A DNA stretch of 64,000 nucleotides from Clostridiales bacterium. GTDB lineage: Bacteria; Bacillota; Clostridia; Peptostreptococcales; Anaerovoracaceae. The DNA lies in the NCBI GenBank assembly GCA_012841925.1, contig DUTT01000069.1, positions 1 through 64,000 of the forward strand. The letters are read 5' to 3'. The notes beneath the pieces were generated by a model. It searched no databases and had not been told where the DNA came from. It was given only the letters and a program-made list of their open reading frames with translations. Positions 55,614 through 64,000 of the stretch are shown piece after piece. A program made the position numbers and the translations under genes. The stretch's first letter is position 1. The number at the start of each line of letters is the position of its first letter.

Positions 55614-56342
55614 ATGAAACTCAAAGTAATTAACCGCGATACACTAAAAATACTGGCGATGGCGTTTATGCTGCTCGACCACATGTGGGCGACGGTCATT
55701 CCGGGGAATCAGTGGATGACGTTCGTCGGGCGGATGGCATTCCCTATATTTGCCTTCCAGATTGCAGAAGGGTTTGTTTACACATCGGATTTCAGCAAGT
55801 ACGCAAAGCGTCTGCTCGTGTTTGCCATCGTGGCCGAAGTGCCGTTCAATCTTTTTTATAGCAGCTCACTGCTGTATCCGTTTCATCAAAACGTGTTGCT
55901 CACGCTGCTGCTGGGGCTCTTAGCCATTCGGTTTTTGGACAACTTCGCAAAAGAGAGGACGCCTAAAAATGGCGCGCTGGCTGTGATCGTGCTGCTGGGC
56001 ACCACGCTTGCTGCGTCGCTTGGCATGACGGATTACGGTGCGACAGGCGTCTGGACGGTGGTGCTGTTCTATCTGACCAAAGACCGACCGTATTCGTGGC
56101 TGCTTCAGCTGGCCGGCATGTATCTGCTCAATGTGCAATTTTTCAGCGGGATGTATATCCCGGTGGAGCTGTTCGGAAAGGTGTACGAGTTCCAGACGCA
56201 GGGCTTTGCGATTCTTTCGCTCGTCCCGATCCATCTGTACAACGGCAAAAAAGGGAGCGGGAGCAAAGTGTTACAGTACGGCATGTATGTGTTTTATCCG
56301 CTACACATGTTTATTTTGTATCTCATTCACAGTAATATGTAA
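55614..56342 (+). CDS. TraX-family membrane protein
   Basis: A 242-residue polytopic protein with about seven to eight hydrophobic segments. The N-terminal TLKILAMAFMLLDHMWA and the FVGRMAFPIFAFQIAEGF block match the TraX family, first known for acetylating F pilin but widespread in Firmicutes with unknown substrates; it is related to acyltransferase-3-like enzymes, and His17 of the LLDHM motif (DNA about 55680) is a likely catalytic residue by analogy. CTGGAG precedes ATG 55614. It stands alone between non-coding regions. Confidence 0.85.
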   Translation: MKLKVINRDTLKILAMAFMLLDHMWATVIPGNQWMTFVGRMAFPIFAFQIAEGFVYTSDFSKYAKRLLVFAIVAEVPFNLFYSSSLLYPFHQNVLLTLLLGLLAIRFLDNFAKERTPKNGALAVIVLLGTTLAASLGMTDYGATGVWTVVLFYLTKDRPYSWLLQLAGMYLLNVQFFSGMYIPVELFGKVYEFQTQGFAILSLVPIHLYNGKKGSGSKVLQYGMYVFYPLHMFILYLIHSNM

Positions 56343-56395
56343 TTAATCTGTCGTCCAGATGCTTTTCGCATGGCGCAGAGATGTGTGAATCATAC

Positions 56396-56479
56396 GTTCT
56401 CCAACTGTGTGCATCTCATCGCCGTGTATGCATTCTCCAACTGCACGCCCTCTGTGCGGAGTACACATTTCTCCACTTG
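56396..56479. repeat. Three copies of TTCTCCAACTG at ~36-bp period
   Basis: KTTCTCCAACTG at 56396-56407 and 56432-56443 and the diverged TTTCTCCACTTG near 56468-56479. It lies in the 347-bp gap between the TraX-like gene and the sensor kinase; nothing else but a degenerate GCGMCBGGCTGTTTT pair near 56500-56540 is seen, and no clear promoter. Confidence 0.55.
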
Positions 56480-56689
56480 AACATAAAGTCGAATATGACG
56501 CGCGACCGGGCTGTTTTCCTTGCTAAGTCGCGCTGTTTTGATTAAACTTAGCGTAGAAGCTTGTGAGGCTGGTTGAACGTATTCAGCTGAATTGCAGAAG
56601 GTTCCGGTGGGCTGAATGCATCCGGCCGAACTGTATCGGGAGTCGATACCGGCACGATAGTATCCGTAGGAGAGCAGAGGATCAATGAG

Positions 56690-59600
56690 ATGACAAAACG
56701 AAAAAGAAGAGCGATCGTCATTTCGATTCTTGTGTTCGCCGGCACGATTGTAGGGATGTTGCATATCAACCGCAGCCCTGACATGTCGAATGTGCGGGCT
56801 GTCGGCGGTATGCTGGAATTGCAGACGGGCGAAGCGGGCGAGGTTGCGCCCATACTGCTCGACGGGGAGTGGGAGCTCTATCCGGGCGTGCTCATCGATC
56901 CGGGCAGGCTTGACGGTGACTTGAACGAATCCGACGGTGACACGACGGAACTGCAGCAGAGCGGGCAGACAGGGGTAGCGGACCCCTTCGCGGCTCACCG
57001 CGATATCCGCACGCTGATTCAGGTTCCCGGACCCTGGGATAATGCGCTGCCGAACGGCGGACCGTCCGGATCGGGGACATACCGCCTCCTGATTACCGTG
57101 CCCGAAGAAGGAGCGTACGGCATCAAAACCGGCACGATCCGGACGTCTGCGCGCATCTATGCGAACGGCAACCTGCTCACTTCGATTGGAACGCCGTCGA
57201 CGGACTACGCGACCTACGAACTCGGCAGCAGACCGCAGACGGTGTATGTGACGAGCGACCAGAGGCACATCGAACTCGTCATCCACGTATCGAGTTACGA
57301 CTACCGGGCAGGCGGCATCCTTAAACCGATCCGCTTCGGAGCGGCCGAAATTATCGACAGGCAGGACAACCAAAGCCGTGCCGTGGACAGCGTCGCAGTC
57401 ATCATCTGCCTGGCGTTTGCACTGCATTCATTTTTCAGCTGGCTACAGCGAAAGAATGATCGCTTCCTGTTACACGCAGCAATTGTAGGCTTGTTTCTCG
57501 CACTGTACCTGTCGACGCTCGGCGAACAGCTTCTCGGACTCATCTACCATTACGATTACTATATGCGTCTGCGGATCCAGATTTTCTGCATGCCGACGAT
57601 TGCAATGCAGCTTCTGCTGTTTACAAAGAATCTTCTGCCGGGACACGGCAACCGGTTTGCACTCCGCGCCAATCTCTGGTATCTCGCAGCGCTCGTGCTC
57701 TTTGTGCTCAACAAGCCAAGCAGCAGCATGTTCATCCCCATCGGCGTATCGCAGCTCCTCATCAGCATCGGCATGGTCGTCACATTTGTACATATCGCAT
57801 GGATCATGTTCCGCTCTATGGGCGACAACGAGGACTCCTCCGACTATCTGGTTGTCATCTTCGCGTCGCTGTTTTCGTACTGGACCGTGATGCTCCTAAA
57901 AATGCTGTTCGAGATGAATACCGGTAAAATTCCAGATATCATGATCGTGCTCACGTCGTTTGTGGTGTCGCTCATGGCCGGCGACCGCTTGCAGGCCGAC
58001 CGCAGGCGTGCCCAGGCGCTGTCCGAGGAACTGCTCGCCAGCGACCACATGAAGAACGACTTCCTGGCTGCGACGTCACAGGAGCTCCGGACACCGCTGC
58101 ACGATGTGATCGACTTGTCGCGCCGACTGCTCGAGGGGCAGAAGGGCCCTCTGAATCAGGAACAGCAGGAGGATTTGTACCTCATCCTCAACGAGAGTTT
58201 CCGACTGTCCGGTCTCGTTGACGATCTGTCAGACGCCACGCCGCTGGCCGACTCGCAGCTTCCGCTCAACTGCAAAGCCTTTCGCGCACAGGACGTGTGC
58301 CGCTCGCTCGTGGAGGAGATGCAGCTTCTGACGGGTGACGAACATTCCGTCGTTCTCACGTGCGACATCGAGGATGATTTCCCGGAAATCTACGCCGATG
58401 CGGAGCGGTTTAAGCAGATTGTTTTTCACTTGCTGCACAATGCGGTCAAGTTTACAGATCAGGGCCATGTCGCCATCCGTGCGGCGGTGCGCGACGGCAT
58501 GGCTGAGTGTTCCGTGGAGGATACGGGGCGGGGCATCCCCAAAGCGCATATAAACAGGGTGTTTGACAGTCTGTATCGCTACGGAGAGGAAGAGGACGGT
58601 CACGGGCTCGGCCTGGGACTTACGATTGCGCGCCGCCTCGTCGAACAGCACGGCGGGACGATCCGCGTGCAGTCCGAAGAGGGCCGCGGATCCGTGTTTT
58701 CGTTTACGGTGCCACTTTACCAACCGGAAGAAACGTCCCAAAAGGCGTCCCCAAAAGACGCTGCATCCGGAACCGCAGCGTCCGGCATGTATGTTATTTA
58801 CGGATCGCCTGCAGAAGCCGTCACGATACAGACCATTCAGGAGCAGGCGTCCACACAGACCGGCCCCGTCATCCTCGTCGTCGACAGCGAAGCGACCAGT
58901 CGGAGCGTGCTGCTCGACCTGCTCGCTCCGGAAGGCTATCGCCTGTTGTTTACAGGAGATACCGACGACCTGCTGCTACAGATTAAGAGACACGACGTCG
59001 ACCTGGTGATCCTGGATTTGATGCAGCCCGATGTCGAAGGCGTGCTGCTGTGCGAGGCCATCCGTCAGGAGTATGCGATGGCCGAGCTGCCGGTGCTGAT
59101 GTTCACCTCCTCCGGCCGACGCCGCGACCTGGCGCGCTCGTTCCAGTGCGGCGCTAACGATTATGTCAAAAAACCGGCAGACGCTGCGGAACTGAAGTCG
59201 CGCGTGGCCTCCCTGCTGCAGATGAAGCTCTCCGCGCGGGAAGCGCTGGAAAAGGAATTGCACTATTTTTACTACGAGATATCGCCACACTTTTTATACA
59301 ATACGCTCAACACGATCATCGGCCTCAGCTACAGCGACGGCGAGGCGGCCCGGTCCGCGCTCACGAGCCTGGGGACGTATCTGAGGGGCAAGATGGAATA
59401 CTACAGTCACAACAGCCTGATTGCGATGAGCGAAGAGCTCGAGCTGGTGGAAGCTTACCTCGACATCGAAAAGCTTCGCTTCGGCGATCGCCTGCAGACG
59501 GAGATGGACATCGAAGAAGTCGCTCTCTCGGTGCCTCCGCTGTTTTTGCAGCCACTGGTGGAAAATGCAGTCCGTCACGGTATGGCAGACGGGCGGAATC

Positions 59601-59839
59601 TTTGCGTTCGGATTACCGTGCATCGCAAGGGGAACGGTCTGTGCGTCATCACGGTGGAGGATAACGGTCCCGGTATGACAAAAGAACAGCAGAGCCGGCT
59701 GATGGACGGCGACAGCGAGGGCCTGGGTTTCGCCAATGTGTTGCGTCGGATCCGGCTGATTCCGGGGGCTGCCATGCGCATTGAAAGCGAACCGGGGCAG
59801 GGGAGCCGGATCATCATCGAACTGAAGGAGGGACGCTGA
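56690..59839 (+). CDS. Hybrid sensor kinase: 7TMR-DISM, HisKA-like (His to Gln), HATPase, receiver, His_kinase, HATPase
   Basis: A 1049-residue membrane sensor. TM at about 7-25; an extracytoplasmic 7TMR-DISM-type ligand domain (about 60-225, [21 protein letters not shown]); a seven-TM block (about 235-440); a first kinase module whose H-box reads SQELRTPL, with Gln464 (CAG) in place of the phospho-accepting His, and HATPase motifs NAVKFT, DTGRGIP and [10 protein letters not shown]; a receiver domain with Asp776 (VILDLM) and Lys828 (VKKP); then a LytS-type His_kinase module with His867 in [10 protein letters not shown] and a second HATPase ([17 protein letters not shown]). Phosphotransfer probably starts at His867; the first module may be a pseudokinase or ATP sensor. 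The gene overlaps the response regulator by one base, so they form a pair. Confidence 0.88.
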   Translation: MTKRKRRAIVISILVFAGTIVGMLHINRSPDMSNVRAVGGMLELQTGEAGEVAPILLDGEWELYPGVLIDPGRLDGDLNESDGDTTELQQSGQTGVADPFAAHRDIRTLIQVPGPWDNALPNGGPSGSGTYRLLITVPEEGAYGIKTGTIRTSARIYANGNLLTSIGTPSTDYATYELGSRPQTVYVTSDQRHIELVIHVSSYDYRAGGILKPIRFGAAEIIDRQDNQSRAVDSVAVIICLAFALHSFFSWLQRKNDRFLLHAAIVGLFLALYLSTLGEQLLGLIYHYDYYMRLRIQIFCMPTIAMQLLLFTKNLLPGHGNRFALRANLWYLAALVLFVLNKPSSSMFIPIGVSQLLISIGMVVTFVHIAWIMFRSMGDNEDSSDYLVVIFASLFSYWTVMLLKMLFEMNTGKIPDIMIVLTSFVVSLMAGDRLQADRRRAQALSEELLASDHMKNDFLAATSQELRTPLHDVIDLSRRLLEGQKGPLNQEQQEDLYLILNESFRLSGLVDDLSDATPLADSQLPLNCKAFRAQDVCRSLVEEMQLLTGDEHSVVLTCDIEDDFPEIYADAERFKQIVFHLLHNAVKFTDQGHVAIRAAVRDGMAECSVEDTGRGIPKAHINRVFDSLYRYGEEEDGHGLGLGLTIARRLVEQHGGTIRVQSEEGRGSVFSFTVPLYQPEETSQKASPKDAASGTAASGMYVIYGSPAEAVTIQTIQEQASTQTGPVILVVDSEATSRSVLLDLLAPEGYRLLFTGDTDDLLLQIKRHDVDLVILDLMQPDVEGVLLCEAIRQEYAMAELPVLMFTSSGRRRDLARSFQCGANDYVKKPADAAELKSRVASLLQMKLSAREALEKELHYFYYEISPHFLYNTLNTIIGLSYSDGEAARSALTSLGTYLRGKMEYYSHNSLIAMSEELELVEAYLDIEKLRFGDRLQTEMDIEEVALSVPPLFLQPLVENAVRHGMADGRNLCVRITVHRKGNGLCVITVEDNGPGMTKEQQSRLMDGDSEGLGFANVLRRIRLIPGAAMRIESEPGQGSRIIIELKEGR

Positions 59840-60954
59840 TGCGAGTCATCCTGGCAGACGACGAACGGCTGGCGCTCGATGTCCTGGAACGATTGCTCGG
59901 CGTCCACGGCGATGTGGATATCGTCGGCCTGTATACCGATCCTGCGCTTCTGCTCGAAGAATTCGAAGAGAAAAAGCCTGACGTCGCTTTTCTCGATATA
60001 GAAATGGGCTCGACGAGCGGTCTGGAGCTCGGCAACGAACTGCTGAGCCGGTGCAACCGTCTGGAAATCGTGTTCGTTACCGCTTACGCGCACTACGCGA
60101 TCGAAGCGTTCGACCTCAACGCCATCGATTATCTTCTAAAGCCGGTGCGACCGAAGCGACTCGCCGAAACGATCGCACGGCTTCAGCAGAGCATCCAAAT
60201 GTTTTCGGACTCTGTGGCGGAAGGTGATGCCGGCAAGGCAGATGAGCGGCTTTACGTTCGCAGCTTCGGGGGATTCGAAGTGCTGTCTCCTTCGGGCCAG
60301 CCGCTTGAATGGCGGACGCAAAAGACCCGCGAACTGATGGCCTACCTTTGGTTTTTCGGCGGCCAGCCGATGGACAAGGTGCAGATCGTGGAAGCGCTGT
60401 TCCCTGATAAGGCTCACGAACAGGGGCGGACGCTTTTGCACACGACGGTCTACCAGTTGAGGCGAAGTCTGAGCAGCGCCGGGTTTCCGAACGGTGTGCA
60501 GTATCGCAACGATCGCTACTGGCTCGACATCCCCCTCGAAAGCGACGTGGATGCGCTTGCCTCCATTGCGGAGAAGCCGCAGCTCACCGAGGACGATGTC
60601 CGTAAGGTGCTCGAGCTCTACCGGGGTGAGTTTCTGCAGGAAGGCTACCCGTGGCTCGGTCACGAACAATTCCGCTACAACCTCGATATCTATCGTGCGC
60701 TCGCAGGCTACCTGGAGCAGGGCGGCTCAGCCAATCCCGAGATCCTCGAGTCGGTGCTCCGGCTTTTGTACGAAATGGACCCGTTCTCTGACGCGACGGC
60801 TTCCATCGTAATTCGGACGCTGGGCGAGCAGGGAAGACGGCGTGCCCTGGAGTTTTTTTATCGCCATTACGCCGACAGTCTGAAGAAAGAAATCGGCGTC
60901 GACCCTTCTAAAGAATGTGTAACTCTCTACGAAAAGTACATGGTATCTGACTGA
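59839..60954 (+). CDS. SARP-like response regulator (receiver, winged helix, BTAD)
   Basis: A 371-residue regulator. Residues 1-120 are a receiver with the acidic pair in ADDE, Asp53 in FLDIE and Lys101 in LLKPV. Residues about 140-225 form an OmpR/SARP-type winged helix (FGGFEVLSPSGQPLEWRTQKTRELMAYLW, TLLHTTVYQLRRSL). The rest is a bacterial transcriptional activation domain of helical TPR-like repeats (YRGEFLQEGYPWLGHEQFRYNL, FYRHYADSLKKEIGVDPS). It is cognate to the upstream kinase. SARP-type regulators bind short direct repeats 11 bp apart just upstream of the -10; such repeats precede the next gene. Confidence 0.88.
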   Translation: MRVILADDERLALDVLERLLGVHGDVDIVGLYTDPALLLEEFEEKKPDVAFLDIEMGSTSGLELGNELLSRCNRLEIVFVTAYAHYAIEAFDLNAIDYLLKPVRPKRLAETIARLQQSIQMFSDSVAEGDAGKADERLYVRSFGGFEVLSPSGQPLEWRTQKTRELMAYLWFFGGQPMDKVQIVEALFPDKAHEQGRTLLHTTVYQLRRSLSSAGFPNGVQYRNDRYWLDIPLESDVDALASIAEKPQLTEDDVRKVLELYRGEFLQEGYPWLGHEQFRYNLDIYRALAGYLEQGGSANPEILESVLRLLYEMDPFSDATASIVIRTLGEQGRRRALEFFYRHYADSLKKEIGVDPSKECVTLYEKYMVSD

Positions 60955-60970
60955 AAATCCTAAAATAAGT

Positions 60971-60983
60971 GTAACCTTGTTAC
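60971..60983. other. Perfect GTAAC-3-GTTAC dyad
   Basis: A 5-bp inverted repeat with a CTT centre, 17 bases after the regulator stop. It is too small for a terminator; a protein-binding site is possible. Confidence 0.35.
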
Positions 60984-61025
60984 GAAACATGAAAATCTTC
61001 GCAAATAACGGCTACTTTGCGTGAT

Positions 61026-61060
61026 TTGTTCAGCAATTGTTCAGAGGAGTTTCCTATAAT
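61026..61060 (+). promoter_or_regulatory. Promoter of the surface-protein gene with SARP-like direct repeats
   Basis: TATAAT at 61055-61060 has no recognisable -35. Instead TTGTTCAG is repeated at 61026-61033 and 61037-61044, period 11 bp; extended to 11-mers, 9 of 11 positions agree. The second repeat ends 10 bases before the -10. This is the geometry of promoters activated by SARP-family regulators, and a SARP-like regulator is encoded immediately upstream. Confidence 0.6.
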
Positions 61061-61142
61061 AAAGCAGTTGGACTATATGCATCGAACGGACTTGGAGTGT
61101 CCGCGATTCAAAATAAAAATCCAGGAGACCCAGGAGGTTGTT

Positions 61143-64000
61143 ATGAACAAGTCTATGAAAAAAGTGACCGCGCTCGTGCTGACGCTGGCTTTGGTGATGG
61201 GAGTGGTGGTATTTCCAACATATAGTGCGGGAGGTGTCGATAAAACGACCTTAATCAGTCCTGCCTATGTGAAGGAAATTAAAGTTACTCAAAACGGAGT
61301 AAACGTTCCTGATGGGGGTAATATTGCATACGATGATGATATAAGAGTAAAGCTGGAATTCGGAGTTCCGGTGATTGGGGATGACGGATTAGATCTAAGT
61401 GTAGACGGTAATAACGATGCCACTTTCGTACAACACGGCGATTGGATGAGAATTAAAATCGCAGAGGGTTTTAAGATTGTGTCAGGCACAGGGCCATATG
61501 CATTGGAACATGGTTCCGGTCTCGACAAAAGAGTCGTTGGAACGCTTAACTTCGTAACAGAAGGCTCTGGTATCAATGCCCAGATATTCGCAGAAATTGA
61601 TTTTGATGGCGACACGGAAGTTTTCGACGGATCGGAGGGTTGGCATTCAATTATATGTGACTTTAATGTAACGCTTAAATACAATGGGGTCGGACAAGGG
61701 ACGACTGATATAACATATGATGTGGAAATTATTGACAAAGCCTACAAAGTGCCGGTTCCGAAGCAGCCAGAAGGCTACTCTGGAGAAAAGAAAGGCGAAA
61801 TCAGCGGCACGATAAGCGGAGATACCATAACGTGGTCCGTGGAGCTCAGATCTCTGGATTCAAGTTTTAATCCGACTCCTTTTGCAGCAGGAACAACTTT
61901 TTATGACAATTTAAGCTCGGTGGGCGCATATGTGCCCGACTCATTTAGGGTAGGTTTGTTGCCTGATGGAAGCGGCGCTGTAGCTCCCGTAGCACCTAAT
62001 CCTGTTGCAGAGTACTCAGGGAATATATTGACCTTTGATTTAGAGGGACAGCCGGGGATTGTGTATGTCTTTTTTGAGACAAAAATTTCTAATACAGACT
62101 ACTATAATCCTGGTGGGGGTGTCATCACCAATAAGGCTCAAATTCAAAAAGATTCGACTATAGAAGTAGAAATGGAAGATACAGTCTCGTTTAATTTTGG
62201 ATGGATAAAAAAAGAAGGGGCCGTTCATAATTACGATCATAAAACAAATAAAGGTGAAATATGGTGGACCATAACCGCGAACCAACAGGGACTATCTTTG
62301 ACCAATGCTATAATCACAGATATTTTACCTACCGGGCTTGAGTTTTTGTCGGCTGAGTGGAACACTTTCGATGGAACTAATTGGAACCTAGCTGGAACTT
62401 TCCCCACACAGCCTCCCGGGGATAACTATAATTTGGGGAACATCAATACTCCGGTGCAGCTGATAATTAAAACAAAAGTTGATGATGTAAGTTATAATAT
62501 CGGCCATGAAGTGCAGTATTTCACGAATGATGCCACGATAATCTGGGATGAGTATGACGGAACAGGGGCTGGGGCAGGCACAGGGGGGAAGACCGTAGGA
62601 ATCGGTCTCAATCCTATCAACAAGAAGGCTGGCTCCTATGATGTTCTGACACACACAATACCGTGGACGGTGACAATAAAAGAATCTGATGTAAACGTAG
62701 ATCTTTATGTGCTCGAATTATTGGTTTACGGGTCGGCTACGCTCAATTTAAATACAATTACTGGGTCCCTTACTTGGGCCGAGGGAACCTCGATAGCGCC
62801 CAGACTGACGATGGATTGGGATACGCTCAAGGGGCTGAGTCCGACACCGACGCAGACGTTGAATCAACGGTACGAGAGCAGTAGTTTTGCTGCAGTTTCA
62901 GCTACAGACGACCTTGCACATGTGATTTACACTTTGTACGATGGTGCTGATGCTGTGGCTGATGTTTTACTTGTCGCCAAAAGTGATGGTGATGGGATAG
63001 ATGTATCTACTAATTCTCAAAGTTTCTCCTTTACTACAAAGGTGACGAATCCAGATATTTACGCGGGGAATACGTCAAAAGCCATACCGAATACGGCTGT
63101 GCTTTTCAGTGCGAATAAGTATATCAACAGGTCTACTGCCTATGCGCAATATGATGGCAAGATGCTGGTCAAAGACATGCTCAAAAGGAATGACGCCCTG
63201 CTCAATTCATCTGACGAAGTTACAGACAAAAATGGCACTGCGGCAAGCGTTACGCAGGGGTATAACTATGAAGATCATTCCGTGGTCTTTAGGCTCCATA
63301 TAAATGCGAATGGTTTGGATCTAACGAACGATATAACGGCAGATCCTGCAAAGTCAGTCGGTGATGTTGTTCTTGAGGACATACTTCCGAAAGGATGGGA
63401 TTTTATACCTGTTGAACCCGGCAAGAATTTCCTGTTATACGAAGGAACTGGGGGAACAGACGGAAAAGTAACTGCAGTGACCGAAATACTGAGCCCAGTG
63501 TTCGTGTCCGCTGCCTTCACTGCGCTGAATCCGCCAACTGAGCAGTCGGGCAAGGTCGAGTTTACTTTTACCACGTTGGATAAACCTTACGTTATCCTGC
63601 TGAGGGCAGAGCCTTCCGATGGCACGATTGAAGACTATTTTAAGGAAAATGGGACGTATAACCTTAAGAATACGGCAACGCTGAAAGGGGAAAATGGTCT
63701 GTCAGAATTGAAGCATGAGCAGTCTGTTCGAGTCATCAGCGACGTGCTTAAAAAAGAGCGGGATATATCTATAGCGGGTCTTGTAACATGGACAGTTGAA
63801 TATCGCCCCAATAATATCGGTGATAAAAACATCGGCGCTAAGATTACAGACGTTCTGCCCGATGGAATCGATCTTAGGACAGACGCATCCGGTAATCTTG
63901 TCGTGACTGAAAGTAGCGGGGACAATATCGAAGTTTGGGAGATGACTTTAAACATTGATGGCACTTATACTCCTAAGGCTCCTAAAGAAGATGTAGCAGC
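61143..64000 (+). CDS. Large secreted repeat-domain surface protein (DUF11/adhesin-like), 5' part
   Basis: I read this frame without a stop from ATG 61143 to the window end: 952 codons plus two bases. AGGAGG stands just upstream. A signal peptide (MNKSMKK, hydrophobic core ALVLTLALVMGVVVFP, cleavage near TYSA-GG) is followed by beta-rich repeats. The phrase ITDILPTGLEFL (near 62330), LEDILPKGWDFI (near 63380) and ITDVLPDGIDL (near 63850), each with a following NTA/NKA strand, is the hallmark of DUF11/isopeptide-type adhesin domains. The start of the gene has neighbour-like codon use, but most of it is clearly AT-richer (AAT, ATA, TTA codons), suggesting transfer. Any sortase or anchoring signal lies beyond 64000. 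Probably cell-wall attached. Confidence 0.85.
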   Translation, partial: MNKSMKKVTALVLTLALVMGVVVFPTYSAGGVDKTTLISPAYVKEIKVTQNGVNVPDGGNIAYDDDIRVKLEFGVPVIGDDGLDLSVDGNNDATFVQHGDWMRIKIAEGFKIVSGTGPYALEHGSGLDKRVVGTLNFVTEGSGINAQIFAEIDFDGDTEVFDGSEGWHSIICDFNVTLKYNGVGQGTTDITYDVEIIDKAYKVPVPKQPEGYSGEKKGEISGTISGDTITWSVELRSLDSSFNPTPFAAGTTFYDNLSSVGAYVPDSFRVGLLPDGSGAVAPVAPNPVAEYSGNILTFDLEGQPGIVYVFFETKISNTDYYNPGGGVITNKAQIQKDSTIEVEMEDTVSFNFGWIKKEGAVHNYDHKTNKGEIWWTITANQQGLSLTNAIITDILPTGLEFLSAEWNTFDGTNWNLAGTFPTQPPGDNYNLGNINTPVQLIIKTKVDDVSYNIGHEVQYFTNDATIIWDEYDGTGAGAGTGGKTVGIGLNPINKKAGSYDVLTHTIPWTVTIKESDVNVDLYVLELLVYGSATLNLNTITGSLTWAEGTSIAPRLTMDWDTLKGLSPTPTQTLNQRYESSSFAAVSATDDLAHVIYTLYDGADAVADVLLVAKSDGDGIDVSTNSQSFSFTTKVTNPDIYAGNTSKAIPNTAVLFSANKYINRSTAYAQYDGKMLVKDMLKRNDALLNSSDEVTDKNGTAASVTQGYNYEDHSVVFRLHINANGLDLTNDITADPAKSVGDVVLEDILPKGWDFIPVEPGKNFLLYEGTGGTDGKVTAVTEILSPVFVSAAFTALNPPTEQSGKVEFTFTTLDKPYVILLRAEPSDGTIEDYFKENGTYNLKNTATLKGENGLSELKHEQSVRVISDVLKKERDISIAGLVTWTVEYRPNNIGDKNIGAKITDVLPDGIDLRTDASGNLVVTESSGDNIEVWEMTLNIDGTYTPKAPKEDVA

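Noticed and set aside
60955-61025. Terminator after the response regulator.
   Set aside because: Only a 5-bp dyad (GTAAC/GTTAC) is present with no T-run; read-through into the surface-protein gene remains possible.

Overview
This 64 kb window looks like the chromosome of a moderately GC-rich anaerobic member of the Bacillota, most likely class Clostridia. That placement is inferred from gene order and family content, not from a marker-gene comparison. The evidence is: the small SRP RNA followed by dnaX-ybaB-recR; a T-box leader; MutS2, DivIB and MraZ; a PASTA-containing FtsI; a trmH-pheS-pheT-zapA-mutS2 block; and peroxide/superoxide defence by rubrerythrin and desulfoferrodoxin, which is typical of anaerobes.

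Layout. 1-5.8 kb holds the end of a PHP-domain gene, a uridine-kinase-like enzyme on the minus strand, a YdbC/PC4-like ssDNA-binding protein, and a nucleoside salvage group (ThrRS-like/uridine kinase fusion, psuK, psuG). 5.9-7.4 kb is an oxidative-stress group: a PerR-like regulator translationally coupled to rubrerythrin, then desulfoferrodoxin. 7.4-10.5 kb is a tryptophan-type ABC importer (trpXYZ-like) behind a T-box leader with a UGG specifier. 10.6-22.2 kb carries pcrA, ligA, an AIR-synthase-related protein, the SRP RNA, dnaX, ybaB, recR, a D-aminoacylase-like amidohydrolase, a beta-lactamase-fold serine hydrolase, lgt and a small membrane protein, ending in a strong bidirectional terminator. 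22.2-29.5 kb has minus-strand lysA and a U32 peptidase, two plus-strand SDR enzymes, then a minus-strand operon of NYN/OST-HTH protein, RNase HII and an M20 hydrolase.

29.6-41.6 kb is the division and cell-wall (dcw) cluster: mraZ, rsmH, ftsL, ftsI, murF, mraY, murD, ftsW, murG, divIB, ftsZ. It has no murE, murC or murB. 41.6-54.4 kb holds a SpoU/TrmH methyltransferase, pheST, zapA, mutS2, argS, two radical SAM proteins and a TPR protein. 54.7-55.0 kb is a tRNA cluster (Asn, Leu, initiator Met). 55.6-64 kb holds a TraX-like membrane protein, a very large hybrid sensor kinase, a SARP-like response regulator and the first 952 codons of a secreted repeat-domain surface protein that runs off the window and is visibly AT-richer than its neighbours.

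The most interesting region is the right end. The sensor has two kinase modules, and the first has Gln where the phospho-accepting His should be. The regulator gene is followed by a promoter with no good -35 but with two 8-bp direct repeats 11 bp apart just upstream of a perfect -10. That is the layout expected for SARP-family activation, so I infer a local sensor-regulator-adhesin circuit. A second recurrent theme is that many intergenic regions contain degenerate tandem duplications with periods of about 30-60 bp, including one symmetric inverted arrangement at 1126-1291.
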